Assembly: GCA_012934845.2 (NCBI GenBank)
Contig: WNNJ02000253.1
Location: 1 to 64,000, forward strand
Direction: 5' to 3'
Origin: Pomphorhynchus laevis
Lineage: Eukaryota; Acanthocephala; Palaeacanthocephala; Echinorhynchida; Pomphorhynchidae
DNA length: 64,000 bases
Of the stretch, positions 48,601 through 59,300 are shown one piece after another (the stretch's first letter is position 1; every line of letters starts with the position of its first letter). The translations under genes were made by a program, and so were the position numbers. The notes under the pieces were generated by a model. The model saw only the letters and a list, made by a program, of their open reading frames with translations, did not search any database and was not told the DNA's origin.

Positions 48601-50990
48601 AATTCAGGGCAAAAATTAATTCATTCAACCAATTCAATCACTATGTGTAATTTAAATTTCATAAATAACAATTTCATGAATATTTAATTTGTTTGATATA
48701 TTATAATAATATTATAATTTGTACTATTTTATGTAATTTGTTTTATTAAATTTGCCATTACAAGATAAAGAAAAAATATTAGACCATCAAACATCTAGTT
48801 TGCAAGCTGGATGATTAAAGATGATAAATAATTACATGCAGCCTCACGATTGCTTAATTAATCTATTTGTTTGTCAAACAAATATTTAGTATATTAAATA
48901 GATTTATTTATTGATAGTACACACTAAATCCATGATTTCCCTCCATTTTCGATTAGATAGTATTTTACTGGAACAAAGAAGAAATGTTAAACTAAATGGC
49001 TGATTACCACTGCTACATCACGTTACATAGTTGCAGACTTATCTGTTCTAACTAGCACTTATTTTGTGATAGAGAATCGGCTATCGCACATAGTGAAAAC
49101 CACTAGAAAGTGGTTTTCCGTTTTTAGTCCACTAGGAAAGCTAAGTTTAAATCTTTAGCGCATAAAAATAAAGTCTATGGTCCTGAAATATAGGAATACT
49201 GTTTGTTAGTAACAGATAGATAAACAGATTTTTCAAAGTTTATTAACAATAACATAAAAATAGTAGTGTTAAGAAAAATGCACTTTTTAAAAGAAAATTG
49301 CCTAAGCTTAACTACTTATTTAAACGTAAACCTGATTTTAACAAAGATGCTAATGTTAATAAGATACTAAATAAAAAATGCGAACAGGTATATGTTGGTC
49401 AAACGGGTCAAGGTTTGGTTAAGCGTATTAAACAACATAATTATAATGTGCGTAAAGGGACCAATTCTAGTGCTGTTGCTCAGCATTTTGTGAGTTTGAA
49501 TCATTCCGTTGATTTTGAAAATGCATCTATTTTATCATTCGAAAGTTACTTGTTATCTCGCATTATTCAAGAAGCGTATTTTATTAAAAAGAACCTTATT
49601 TAATGCTTATAATAAATCCGATTACAACCTTTAATTAAATTATAATTAATTATTCTATTTTCAATTTGTTTGTTTTCTCATTGTTGTTAGATTTTGTTTT
49701 GGTGTAGGTTAAATTATAATTACTCTATTATTACATTATTTTAATTTTTCAATTCGTATGTTTTTATGGCTTGTTTTATGATTGTTTTTATTTTGATTTA
49801 TGATTTTGTTTTTTCTTTTTCTTAAAAATGTGTGATGTTCAATTTTTTATAATTTTGTTTCTATTTTCTTTATGATTTTGTTTTTTATTTTTCTTTCCTT
49901 TTTTTGTTTGTTTTAAAAATGTGTGATGTTCAATTTATGTTGTATGAATGTTTTGTTTTTCGGTATTTTATTTTTAAGTAGAAATGTTGAGCACATCAAT
50001 GCTTGTACTTTTGCATAAGTATTAAAAAACTAAAATTTGTGTCTACTTCGTTCCAGAAAAATACTATCTAGATTTATTTATATATTTATTGATCGTAAGA
50101 TGAAGATGCTGATGCTCCTTAGAAGCAAGGAGAATCCACAATGTTGATATTTTATTTATATTTAATTTTGTAATTTACGGTCTAGAATTTAATGTATAAT
50201 ATAATTTATACCTTATAACTTTTAATATAATATTATTTTTATAATTTATATTATATAATGCAATATAATATAATTTATAACGTAGAATAAATAGAGTGTT
50301 GTGTAATAAATGTATGTATAAAATTTATTTAAAATAATTGTATGTTTGTAGAAATATAAATTTATAATTTTGTAATTGAAATTAAAAATGTTTGACGGAA
50401 TTTTTGTATTTCATATTCCCAGTAATGCATTTAAAGCTTCCCTAACGTTCTACAGTTTCCCACAATTCATATTTCATAAATGAATGAAATAATGAATTCA
50501 ATTACCGCGATTGATAATTATGGATATTAAAATCGTGAAATTGTCAACCAATATTTTCGATTTTCTTCAATCAATTTAATTATTTTGAATATCTCGTTGC
50601 TTGCTTGTTACTGAATATTCAAAAATTTCTTATTGTTTCCTTTATAAAATCAAGACTGCGGCCATATACATAATCGAGTACATCCTTTATATACAAAAAA
50701 AATATTTTTTTTAAGTATTAATCACAAACCAGTTAATTGATGCCATCTGATTGTTCGATACTTGTTAGACGAGTATTTTGTTTAAGCATTTAAATTGCAT
50801 TTATTGCATCGTGCCTTTAATTTTCTTGTTTCACATATTTTCAAAATTGATTTTGTGTTTAGAATTCAAACAGCTACAGTGGGAAACTAGCAATAACAAG
50901 AGGAAACCTTTAAAATTCAATAAACGGCCGCGACGAAATACAAAACCTAGAATGAAAGCTAAAAGGTTCAAGAAAAGAACATTCAAATGA
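30670..50990 (+). CDS. CEBPZ: CEBPZ / NOC1 / MAK21 homologue, 21 inferred exons
   Basis: Inferred exons: 30670-30753, 30799-30900, 31936-32247, 32299-32424, 33170-33347, 33913-33997, 34405-34501, 34547-34634, 36086-36200, 36255-36396, 36438-36569, 40802-41029, 42319-42424, 42471-42567, 44679-44770, 45032-45089, 45136-45215, 45261-45291, 47585-47627, 47672-47741, 50863-50990. Together 2394 nt, about 797 residues, no phase conflict. Family role: with NOC2 it accompanies early 60S pre-ribosomes in the nucleolus. Matches along the human protein: HWFDYER (WYDLEY), VLPDRKLI (LLPDNRKL), LILWYFEDRL (LLLWYFEHQL), LVDKIGDP, PEIADRFYSAIYQRMM, FLKRLLQLSLNANQGFIAGA, RNPLYSNANYCVCYELSQLA, FLDRFAFKKPKNRKP, AIDEVFLHR, and a basic C-terminus starting FKQLQWE. 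CBF/Mak21 domain about residues 365-570; acidic region 660-755. It is shorter than human (about 1050), with the segment before KQLRWE apparently missing. The exon 2/3 junction is the least certain (donor GTTATG). Confidence 0.9.
31278..31420. repeat. 70-bp tandem duplication with a templated inverted insert
   Basis: CTCTTATTAC(G/A)GTATCAATGC recurs at 31280 and 31350. In the first unit ACGGTATCAATGC (31288-31300) is followed after GAATGA by its exact reverse complement (31307-31319), which the second unit lacks. It lies in the CEBPZ intron 30901-31935. Confidence 0.8.
34635..36085 (+). other. CEBPZ intron, AT-rich, nothing recognised
   Basis: No coding homology or repeat boundary visible. 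The smaller introns 32425-33169, 33348-33912 and 33998-34404 are likewise plain AT-rich sequence. Confidence 0.5.
36690..37160 (+). mobile_element. Reverse-transcriptase fossil with YIDD motif
   Basis: Conceptual protein carries NILINQNYLKVG, FRQVKGVPMEGNSSPIIADL, FRYIDDICVFN, YPESLILNKTN and IYLDMNI. This order is that of a reverse transcriptase group common in invertebrate genomes (GIPMG...PLLADLFL, RYIDD, YP.EL.L, YLD), distinct from CR1 and RTE LINEs and perhaps related to Penelope-like elements. Only part of the enzyme is present and it is broken. It lies in the CEBPZ intron 36570-40801. The N-terminal part of what may be the same family is at 59945-61755. Confidence 0.6.
37730..40185 (+). 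mobile_element. Teleost-type (Rex/RTE-like) LINE, 5'-truncated, in CEBPZ intron
   Basis: Starts in the endonuclease (NWCITNTMFEHKEIHRCT, YVLDTRVKRGSESSTDH), runs through RT (WRTGVVVPIFKK, QEEQCGFLPGRGTSDQLF, CFVDSEKAFDRVPRERLW, SCVRVLGKKSESFLVGVGLR, IASLLIADDVVLL, DVEDFKYLGILFSRDGR) to the C-terminus (LTYGHELWVMTER, SLLLHIEESQLMCLGHVLRM, LIRALPVRPDT). The protein is strikingly like LINE proteins abundant in ray-finned fishes. Stops after HRCT, SIDQA and EAVDKY and several frame shifts break it; the palm C reads IADDVV where FADDVV is usual. Base composition is less AT-rich than the flanks. Clade assignment (RTE/Rex) is from memory. Confidence 0.8.
40431..40736. repeat. 153-bp tandem duplication
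   Basis: Two adjacent, almost identical units starting TTGAACATAGCCGTGTTG at 40431 and 40584. Located just upstream of CEBPZ exon 12. The ends carry the palindrome CACTTAAATATTTAAGTG at the right edge only. Confidence 0.88.
41030..42318 (+). other. CEBPZ intron, AT-rich
   Basis: Only local structure seen: a cluster of TCCTTATT motifs with inverted copies near 41160-41240. No gene or element recognised. Confidence 0.5.
42568..44678 (+). other. CEBPZ intron with TA-rich block
   Basis: 43680-43870 is a nearly pure A/T low-complexity tract (TATAATATA-type), able to form cruciforms. The remainder is AT-rich without recognisable content. Confidence 0.6.
46248..46308 (-). ncRNA. Hammerhead-like motif, left arm
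   Basis: Minus strand: CTGAAGA, an extra T, stem II GACG/CGTC (intact, four pairs), GAAA, two-pair stem III (ATAT), T as would-be cleavage nucleotide, CC/GG then a one-sided internal loop, and a distal stem I of TAATTACAA with TTGTAATCA (one mismatch). Confidence 0.5.
46349..46409 (+). ncRNA. Hammerhead-like motif, right arm
   Basis: CTGAAGA at 46360-46366; stem II weakened to ACG/CGT (G-to-T at the outer pair relative to the left arm); GAA 46387-46389; stem III ATAT (46390-46393); T46394; CC/GG; asymmetric loop AATT; distal stem I TAATTACAA (46349-46357) pairs perfectly with TTGTAATTA (46401-46409). Confidence 0.5.
47015..47053. repeat. Perfect 16-bp hairpin
   Basis: TTAGGATATTACCCTG pairs exactly with CAGGGTAATATCCTAA around GAGATGA. 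Shorter echoes of TTAGGATATT follow at 47060-47085. Confidence 0.85.
49270..50150 (+). mobile_element. Penelope-like element fossil: GIY-YIG endonuclease and 3' region
   Basis: Conceptual protein at 49298-49603 has CEQVYVGQTGQGLVKRIKQH (the GIY-YIG core reading VYVGQTG), NSSAVAQHFVSLNHSVDFEN and a final EAYFIKK, in the order found at the C-terminus of Penelope-like polyproteins. The RT is not seen next to it. About 500 nt downstream (50100-50150) is ATGAAGATG followed by the stem CTCCTT/AAGGAG and GAAT-like bases, possibly a worn version of the hammerhead-like motif known from Penelope terminal repeats. Lies in the CEBPZ intron 47742-50862; 47742-48960 shows only AT-rich sequence. Broken, old. 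Confidence 0.7.
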
Positions 50991-53308
50991 ATTTAAAGCG
51001 CACCGTGTTTATATTATAAATGTGCTGTTTGTGTTGCTTTGTGATATGTTATAAATAATTTTAGGATACAAACTAAAATTTCATATTTATTTTGTGTATT
51101 TGTGAACGTTAATAGGAAATTTTAGTAAAGTGAAGGCAATCATATTTTTATATTTCGTTAGTTCCAACTGTCATCTTCAAAAATTACAACTTAAAATCCA
51201 ACTTTTTAATCGTCCTGTTTCACATCAAAGAAAATGCTAATGAGAACTAGCGAAATATAAAATATCTTTATCTTTGATTTTTATTGAGCATGTGCGTTCC
51301 CATGTTACAATATTTTAGTAAACGGAAAAAGGAATGAGAGATATCACACGTGCTGTCTTGTGAAGCCACTTTTCTTTCGTGTATCAGATGTATCGCTGAA
51401 CAACCAATGGAGGAACATGTACCTAGCAAATTCCTTTCGGAAGTTTAATAAACCGTAGAATAAGTCGCAGTTGTGTAGCTACAGGGTCACACCTATTAGA
51501 TCACCCTGTAACGTGTAAACTAAGGTCGAAACGCCCCATTTGGAGCCTAGACGTCTGTGTTAGGAGCATCCCGGGTTAAGCTTTCCGAAAAGGTTTTAAA
51601 AAAGCATTACAGGTTATAGTCCTTTATCCTGTTTGTGTTGTAACTAAAGGTTGTAACATAATTATTTCAGATTAATCTCAAAGAGTAGACGAATTATTTA
51701 TAATAATTTATAAATAAAATGAGTAAAATTTATTTATTATAATAAAAGAGTTAAATTTTAATTTATAAATTAATAAAAAATATAATTTTTTAATTACCTG
51801 ATTGTTGCATTGTTAATAAACGATTTAATTAAATCATTCAATTAAATCGAATAATTTAATTGCTATCTAAAATAGTATGTCATTAATAACACAAATTCTT
51901 ACAATAATTGATTTATAACGTAAAGATAACATTTAAACAAAAATTCAATAAAATTTTATTTTCTAAATATACATTATATAGCACATTTAAATATATTGTA
52001 GCAATATATGCGTTATTTTCTCTCCTCAAAGAATTTTTGTTTAATAATTTAAAGTTTAAATGTATAGATAAATTATTTTTCCTTCAAAATAATGAATGAA
52101 TTATATTTAAATTCAAAGTATGAACATTATTCTCGAATTGCTTTTTGTAGCCAATCACCAATATCATTTTTGTTGTCAAAATGCATGACAAAACGTTTCT
52201 TTTTGTAAATTAAATGTTTCCTTAAAAATTTAATATTTGAATTGTTTGCTCAATATGCATGAAATGACCATTTAAAATCAACTGATTATATAATATGCTG
52301 ACTGTTGAATCACACGCCAAACAAAATTTAAGAATCGTAAATATCTTTCAGAAACAACATAACTTTGGTTTTTTAGAATCGACAGTGGCTGTTGGAATTT
52401 CGCATTCAAATTATTTGCTTAAATTTAAAGTAAATTAATTTTTAAATCTTTATAAAATTTATTTTTTGGCTGATTTAACTGTTCTTTGGTTTATCAGTTA
52501 AACTTTTTTTATTCAATTATACTTTTCGTAATTTAATATTATTAAATAAATTAAACTTAAATTAAATTAATTTTTATAAAATAAAATATAACGTATTTCA
52601 TTAAATTACAAATTTAATAAAATTTATTTTAAATTTATCCTCTTTTGTTGTAAGCATTGGATGCAATCAAATCAATAAAATCAATTATATTGATTATAAC
52701 ACTTGATTTGTAAAATAAATTATATTCATTTAATTTAACATTTTTTAATTGTGTTATGTAAAAAATATAGTGAAATTTTCTAAACGTGAATATAGTGTTA
52801 TAGTATTATTTTAAAATTGATTGGAATAATAAATAAACTTGTTTATTCAAAAATTATCACAGTTTTTAGATGTATCAGCTTTTCATTTTATGTTGTTTAA
52901 ACTGTTGTTTTCAAAATATATCTTTTTCAAAAGTGTCCATAACATTATTAATCAATAAATATAAAGTAAGATGACCGTATTGGACGTTGTGAGTTTAATT
53001 TTCTATCAAGACAATAATATTTTAAGGGTTAGAGCTAATAACTTTGAAATTATTTGACTTTGTAGTTAAGCAAATCGTACTGAGTATAGCAACTTTTATT
53101 TTTAGACCATTGTGATCTTTCGCAACTTACTCTTATTTTTATACATTCATTGAATTTTACATTTGATGCTTTATTGACTTAATTTGTGCCGTTTTTAATT
53201 AAGTGGACCAATCATACAAATTAGTTTTCATTAATTAATTGATTTTCTATTTATAAATAAATTGATTGATTTACAATTTTTGCTTAATTTCATAAGCTTA
53301 TAGATAAA
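50991..53308. other. CEBPZ to RFC2 intergenic region
   Basis: Mostly AT-rich. 51300-51660 is less AT-rich and contains the hairpin ACAGGGT/ACCCTGT (51481-51509) and the stretch GGAGCATCCCGGGTTAAG; it looks like an unidentified repeat fragment. No ORF with recognisable homology. Confidence 0.5.
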
Positions 53309-56300
53309 ATGACATGTGATGTGAGTATGGAGAATGATAGCATCGCAATTCCTGATTTACTTCCGTGGTAATTGAAGTAATTATTTATATGTAAGAGGAA
53401 TGTCTAAGTAGTAATTTAGCGAAACTTTGTTTGTTATTTATACATTATTTATTCAATAATGTTAATAATATGATGTATTAATAATATTTTATTTATATTG
53501 CACAAACGTTTTATATAAAATATAAGATTTGATCATCATTAAAATGTATAAGCAATTTACATTATACAATAATAATTGATTGTGAATAAATTTAATTTCA
53601 ATATTATCGACGCATTGTATAGCTAATGGATTGATTCCGTCTTATAGCAACATATCAACACATTTAAATATTCAAACAATTCGTAGATACTTTATTCATT
53701 TTTATTATTATTTTAGCAACAAATTATTTACTAAATAAACAAATTCACACATGTTTTACAATGTTGCTCCAGATATTGGAGATCGCAACTAATTGAAAAT
53801 GCTTCATATCATCTACGTCCTCAGGGATTCCTTTTTTTCGCCGTGGCCAAAACGCTTACGGCGTTTCCGCGCTACACGGCAAAGCTAATTTCTGAAAGAG
53901 GTAGGACGTTGAACGCGGGTCTCCTGTCGCTCTCTTGAACCGTCATTCAATATATCGACTGAGAGACAGTGCGGACTCGCACAGCGCTTTATACGTTTCG
54001 ACTTCGAAGTGAAGGAAATAATGAGACTGGAATAGGGCGCGGTATTTCTATCGCTTTTATTTCTTCCCGCTGTGGCTGCGCCTCCTGCTTGCTCCGCCGC
54101 GTGTCCGAGGTTGTTGGCGGCCATAGTGTCTACGCAAGTTGCATCCAACAGGAGGGATTTGCCTTGGAACCAAGGAAGAACAGTCACTTTATCGGACCAA
54201 AGTCCATCTAGCCTACATAGATTATGTGGCTTCAGGATGTTGGGGCGTATTTATTATGTGCTATTATATTATTTAATGTTTACTTATTTAATTTTTAAAT
54301 TATTTAATTGTAAAATTAATAATTACGCAACGACAAATAATGTCTATCCGAAATAGATACAACTATATCTCATGAATATTCTATTACTTTATCTAAATTA
54401 TTAAATTTAAATCAAAATTATCAAAAAATGCAGAAGACAGTAAATCGTTTGCTAATAATTATTTCAATGCGTTACCTAATCATTCATTGACGTGCAGTAG
54501 TTAACTTTGATCAAATAACAATTTGATATTGTGTTATAAGAATCGTATAGCTTGGCTGTTTAAATTTTATTTAAAATATCAGCAAACCTTATATTTTTAG
54601 TGGTGAAATCCACATAATACTAGAAAAATATATTTCAATTGAACTTATGAGTGCTTTTATTAACACGGACAATTCTGAATTCTTATTTAATATTAAATTT
54701 CCAATACTTTTCGGAGTAAATTAATCTTTTTTTTACTAGATTATTATAAATTGTTACATTCTTTCATATGTGAAAACTATGAATTTCATTGCTTATTTGT
54801 GAATAAGCCAACAATTTAATTAAAACGTTCTAAAGATGCAAAGATCACTAAAAATTAATTCAAAAATGATTTTTAGGGTTTTTAATAGCCCCACCAATAT
54901 TTCATTAAATGATTTTTATTCTGGAACTAAAGAAGATTAAACGAGAGTTGTTCCGAATTTTTCTTATGAATTGTGTTTTGTCACTTATGTGACAACGATA
55001 TTATTTTTATAAGATAAACCTGGTTTGATTATAACAATTTAAACAGGGTTGAAAAGTATCGCCCTCAGAAACTAGACGAAATTGTCGGCAATAATGAAGT
55101 AATCATACGATTGAAGGTATATATTTTTTTTATTAAAACGAAGTTTCACCTCATTATTATTTTAGCATTTTGTCAAAACTGGAAGCATGCCACACATGAT
55201 ATTAGCCGTAAGTACAATAATTTACCTTTGAAATGTATAATAATTTTTGAATATAATCACGAGTAAATATTTTATTCTAGCGTTTGAATGCATTTTAAAT
55301 GAACTTTAAGAATGTACTTAAATTATAAAAATTATTGATTGTAAATTATAATTAATTCAACAATTCATTAATTATTAATAATTCAACAGCTGCTTTAATA
55401 TTTTAAACTATTACGTCACTACTTTAAATTTATTCATTTAAAATGTGTTCAATTAAATAAAATTATTAACTTATAAATTATTAATATTATTTTATTTTCC
55501 TTTAATATTTTTTCTTATAGGGACCACCAGGAATCGGTAAAACCACAAGTGTCATATGCCTGGCGAACGAAATGTTTGGCAGTAAATATCCAGAGGCGCT
55601 GTTGGAGTTAAACGCTTCCGACGAAAGGTAGTTATTTTCCATGTCCGATTTATTATTTTATGCTTTTAGAGGAATTGATGTTGTTCGTGGCAAAATAAAG
55701 TCATTTGCTCAAAGAAAAGTCACTCTTCCTGCTAATAAACACAAAATCATCATTTTAGATGAAGCAGATAGGTAGGCAAAGCGGATTTAATAAAATACTA
55801 CTGCCTTGTTTACAGTATGACTGAAGGAGCCCAACAAGCACTTAGAAGAGTGATGGAAATATATTCCATAACAACGCGTTTTGTGTTGGCATGTAATAGA
55901 TCTGATAAAATAATTGGTAACATATTTTAAAAATTTGTTTTATTGTCTAAAACTCGTTCAAAATGAACTTGTATAGCTAAGAAAAATAATAAAATATTAA
56001 AAATATTTTAAGATATAATAATATAGATAATTAATAAATGTAACAGGAAATGTTCTTAATCTTGTGATGTTATAATTGCTTTGTAAAATGACTAACAAAC
56101 GTTTTTTGTTAATTACGATACCACAAATGTATACACTACACCAGTGGCCCTTAACCTTTTTGACATCACGGACCCGTCAAAGTTAAAAATACGCGGATCG
56201 GCGAACTATATACAATTATTTTACTATAAAATTAACATCAAGCAGAAAATAGTAAATTATATAAATCAACACTATAATATTAAAAATAAATTTAAAATTG

Positions 56301-59300
56301 TTAAATCGATGTAATTGTTTCTGGATGCGTTGTTAATGGTATTGTTATGTCTCGTCATAATTCATTGTTCTCAAATGCTGGCGAATGCAAAGCTGCAGTC
56401 AATTCACTGATGAAACGTTAACCGCTAACTTTACTGATGAAACATTAACCGCTATTTGACAGCATAACCGTATGTATAAAAACTTATTTTGTTCCGTCGT
56501 TTTGCAGCAGTAAAAAACGTCGATTGTTAAATTTTGTCTTTGCTCGTGTAACAAAAATCATTAGCGGAAAATGTTTATGGATAATAAATAATATACTTTG
56601 TATTAGAAAAAGATACTATATAATCAAATTTAATTAGAGGAAATACGTCCTTAATACGTACTTGGCCCGTTGCTCTGTTGAGTAGCAACATAGCAGCGGG
56701 GCACGTATTAGCACATGTTTCCCCTGCTATGTTGAGTAGAGGAATTAGGGGCCGAAACCTGATAGCATAGCAGTTCCTTTTGATGACATCTAATCTTTAT
56801 TCTGATACCACGAATGTATACACTACACCAGTGGTCCCCAATTTTTTTGACATCACGGACCGGCCAAAATTTAAAAAAATAAGCGGACCGGCAAACTATA
56901 TACAATTCTTTTAATATCAAATTTGAAACAACACCTTTCCTCCTACAATCGCAAACTAATGTACAAAATATTAAAAATTGATTAAAAAGCTTATAAAGGT
57001 GTATTTAATATGTCCCAAAATACAATTCAAATCAATGAGAACCTTGTGCTTGTGTATCTTCAACAAGGAGATTCCACCTAGGGGTAATAGAAGATAGAGA
57101 CACTCTAAGTGTTTTGCTAATATCCAACCTATTTCGGGATTTTGTTTTAGTTGTAGAAACCAACGAAAATCCAGATTCACATAGGTAAGATGTGTGAAAT
57201 GGCAATAAAGATTTAAGTTCAGGGGTTCCAATTTCACGATGTTCGATCATAACTTTAATCCGAAAACTTGTTAGAGTCAAAAAATAAAATTCACTTTTGA
57301 AGTTGTCATCATCCACGACATCCAATAACTGCTCTTGTATTTGCAAGGACATATCTTTAACAGATGGTGAATTGCGAAATGGATCACGTATCCATTCATC
57401 GCCGATTCTTGGATCTTTGGAAGGCGGAAAATATTTCTCAAATTCTTCAATAAGCAGCGATAAATGATTAGAAAGAATTGATGGTGAATATCATTCGTTT
57501 CTTTTCCGCACAAATATTCAGATAGTATTGGAAAGAATATTTCTCAAATTCTTCAATAAGCAGCGATAAATGATTAAAAATCAATTGATGGTTAATATCA
57601 TTCATTTCTTTTCCGCACAAATATTCAGACAGTATTGGAAACATATCTAGAACCCCTTCATTTACACGCGGTAGCTACATCTCTGTCTTGGATTTAAAAG
57701 CTGCAACCTTATCTGCTAACTTAAACACTGTTGTCATCCTCCCCTGAAGTGACAAGTTCAGATCATTGAGCAAACCGAATACATCACACAAGTAAGCCAA
57801 CCTTGACAACCATACATTGTCGTTGAAAAATACTGCCATAGGGGATTCTTTTTCTTCTAGAAATCGCTTTAGAGCATCACGCAATTCAAATAATCTGGCT
57901 AACAATTTTCCTCTAGAAAGCCATTTTATTTCAGTGTGTAAAAGAAGACATTTATGATCTGCATCTATCTCTTCGCAAAGATGTTCAAACAGGCGTGAAT
58001 TTAGAGCACGTGCTTTGATATAGTTGATGACTTTAACGACATCACCCAGCACAGTGTTAAGTTATGTGTCCATTTTTCTACTTGCAAGCATTTCCCTGTG
58101 AATGATACAGTGTATAAATTCACATTTTGGGAAAACCTCCTTCTTACTAATGGTTAGCGCAGATAGTCTTCCAGTCATAGCAGCAGCACCATCTGTGTAT
58201 ACAAGTTTTTTGTGCTTGATCTGATAAAGGTTATCTCTCGTCTCATTTGCTTGCATTATTTGAACCACTTGGCTCTTCCCTATCAAAGCTAGCATTTGTA
58301 TTTTTCTGTGAATTATACAGTGTATATATTCACATTTTGGAAACCTCCTTTATTCTTGCGGTTAGCTCAGATAGTCTTCCAGTCGAAGCAGCAGCACCAT
58401 CTGTACATATACTCACACAAAAGTTCCAATCAAGATGTTTAGAGACATATTCATTTATCACGTCAAATATCTGAGCCCCTGTAGTGAGAATCGGCAGAAA
58501 TAAGACATAACAAGTCCTCTTGTAATCTTCCTTATAAATGTATTTTACAAAAAAAGAAACAGTGCCTTGTTATCAATGTATGTAGATTCGTCTACCTGTA
58601 GTGCATACATGGGCGATTCGGATATTCTCCCAGTAATTGTTTCTCAACGTCCAGGGCAATTTCATCAATCCTCCTAGTTATAGTGCTAGCAGACAAAGGT
58701 ATATTTGATATTTTCTTCGCAGACTCTTCTCCAAGGATTTCACGACAAATATCTTTAGTACATGGCAGAATCAATGATTCTGGCATGTAAATGCTTCTCT
58801 GATTGTAAATGTATTCAGCTGCACTGATCGTAAATGCTATTTAGACCTAGCAATACGATTTGCGACCAAGAATAATGTCTTTAAGGCCTTTTCATTTGTA
58901 GATATTATTTTCTGGATAAACTCTCTCTGTTCTTTTTGTTCCTGTAGTAATCTTTTAAAAAAGCCAAAGGTTTATCTTCTAGCGACTGATGCTTTGTTCT
59001 TATGTGACGAAGCATTTTTGAAGGCTTTATTGCATCATTTGAATGGTCTTCGCCTCAGATTATGCATAGAGGCAAGGGGATGCTGGATTTTTTCATCTTT
59101 GTAAAACCATATTGTTAATACGATTCTTTGTATTGTCTGATAAAAGATTTTTTTGTACTTGATCTGATAAAGGTTATCTCTTGTCTCATTTGCTTGCATT
59201 ATTTGAACCACTTGGCTCTTCCCTGTCAAAGCTAGCATTTGTTTTTTCAAGAAATTTTTCTAAAATGTTCGGACATTTACTCATTTAATTTTATTTGTGT

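Noticed and set aside
48422-48637. 71-codon hydrophobic ORF on the minus strand
   Set aside because: Typical chance ORF of AT-rich intron sequence (Ile/Phe/Tyr/Asn-rich), no homology.
50778-50862. Upstream part of the ORF containing the last CEBPZ exon as coding
   Set aside because: Hydrophobic, low complexity, and separated from the homologous part by a good TTTGTGTTTAG acceptor; read as intron.
51300-51660. rRNA or tRNA fragment suggested by its balanced composition
   Set aside because: No cloverleaf or conserved rRNA core could be recognised; left as an unidentified repeat fragment.
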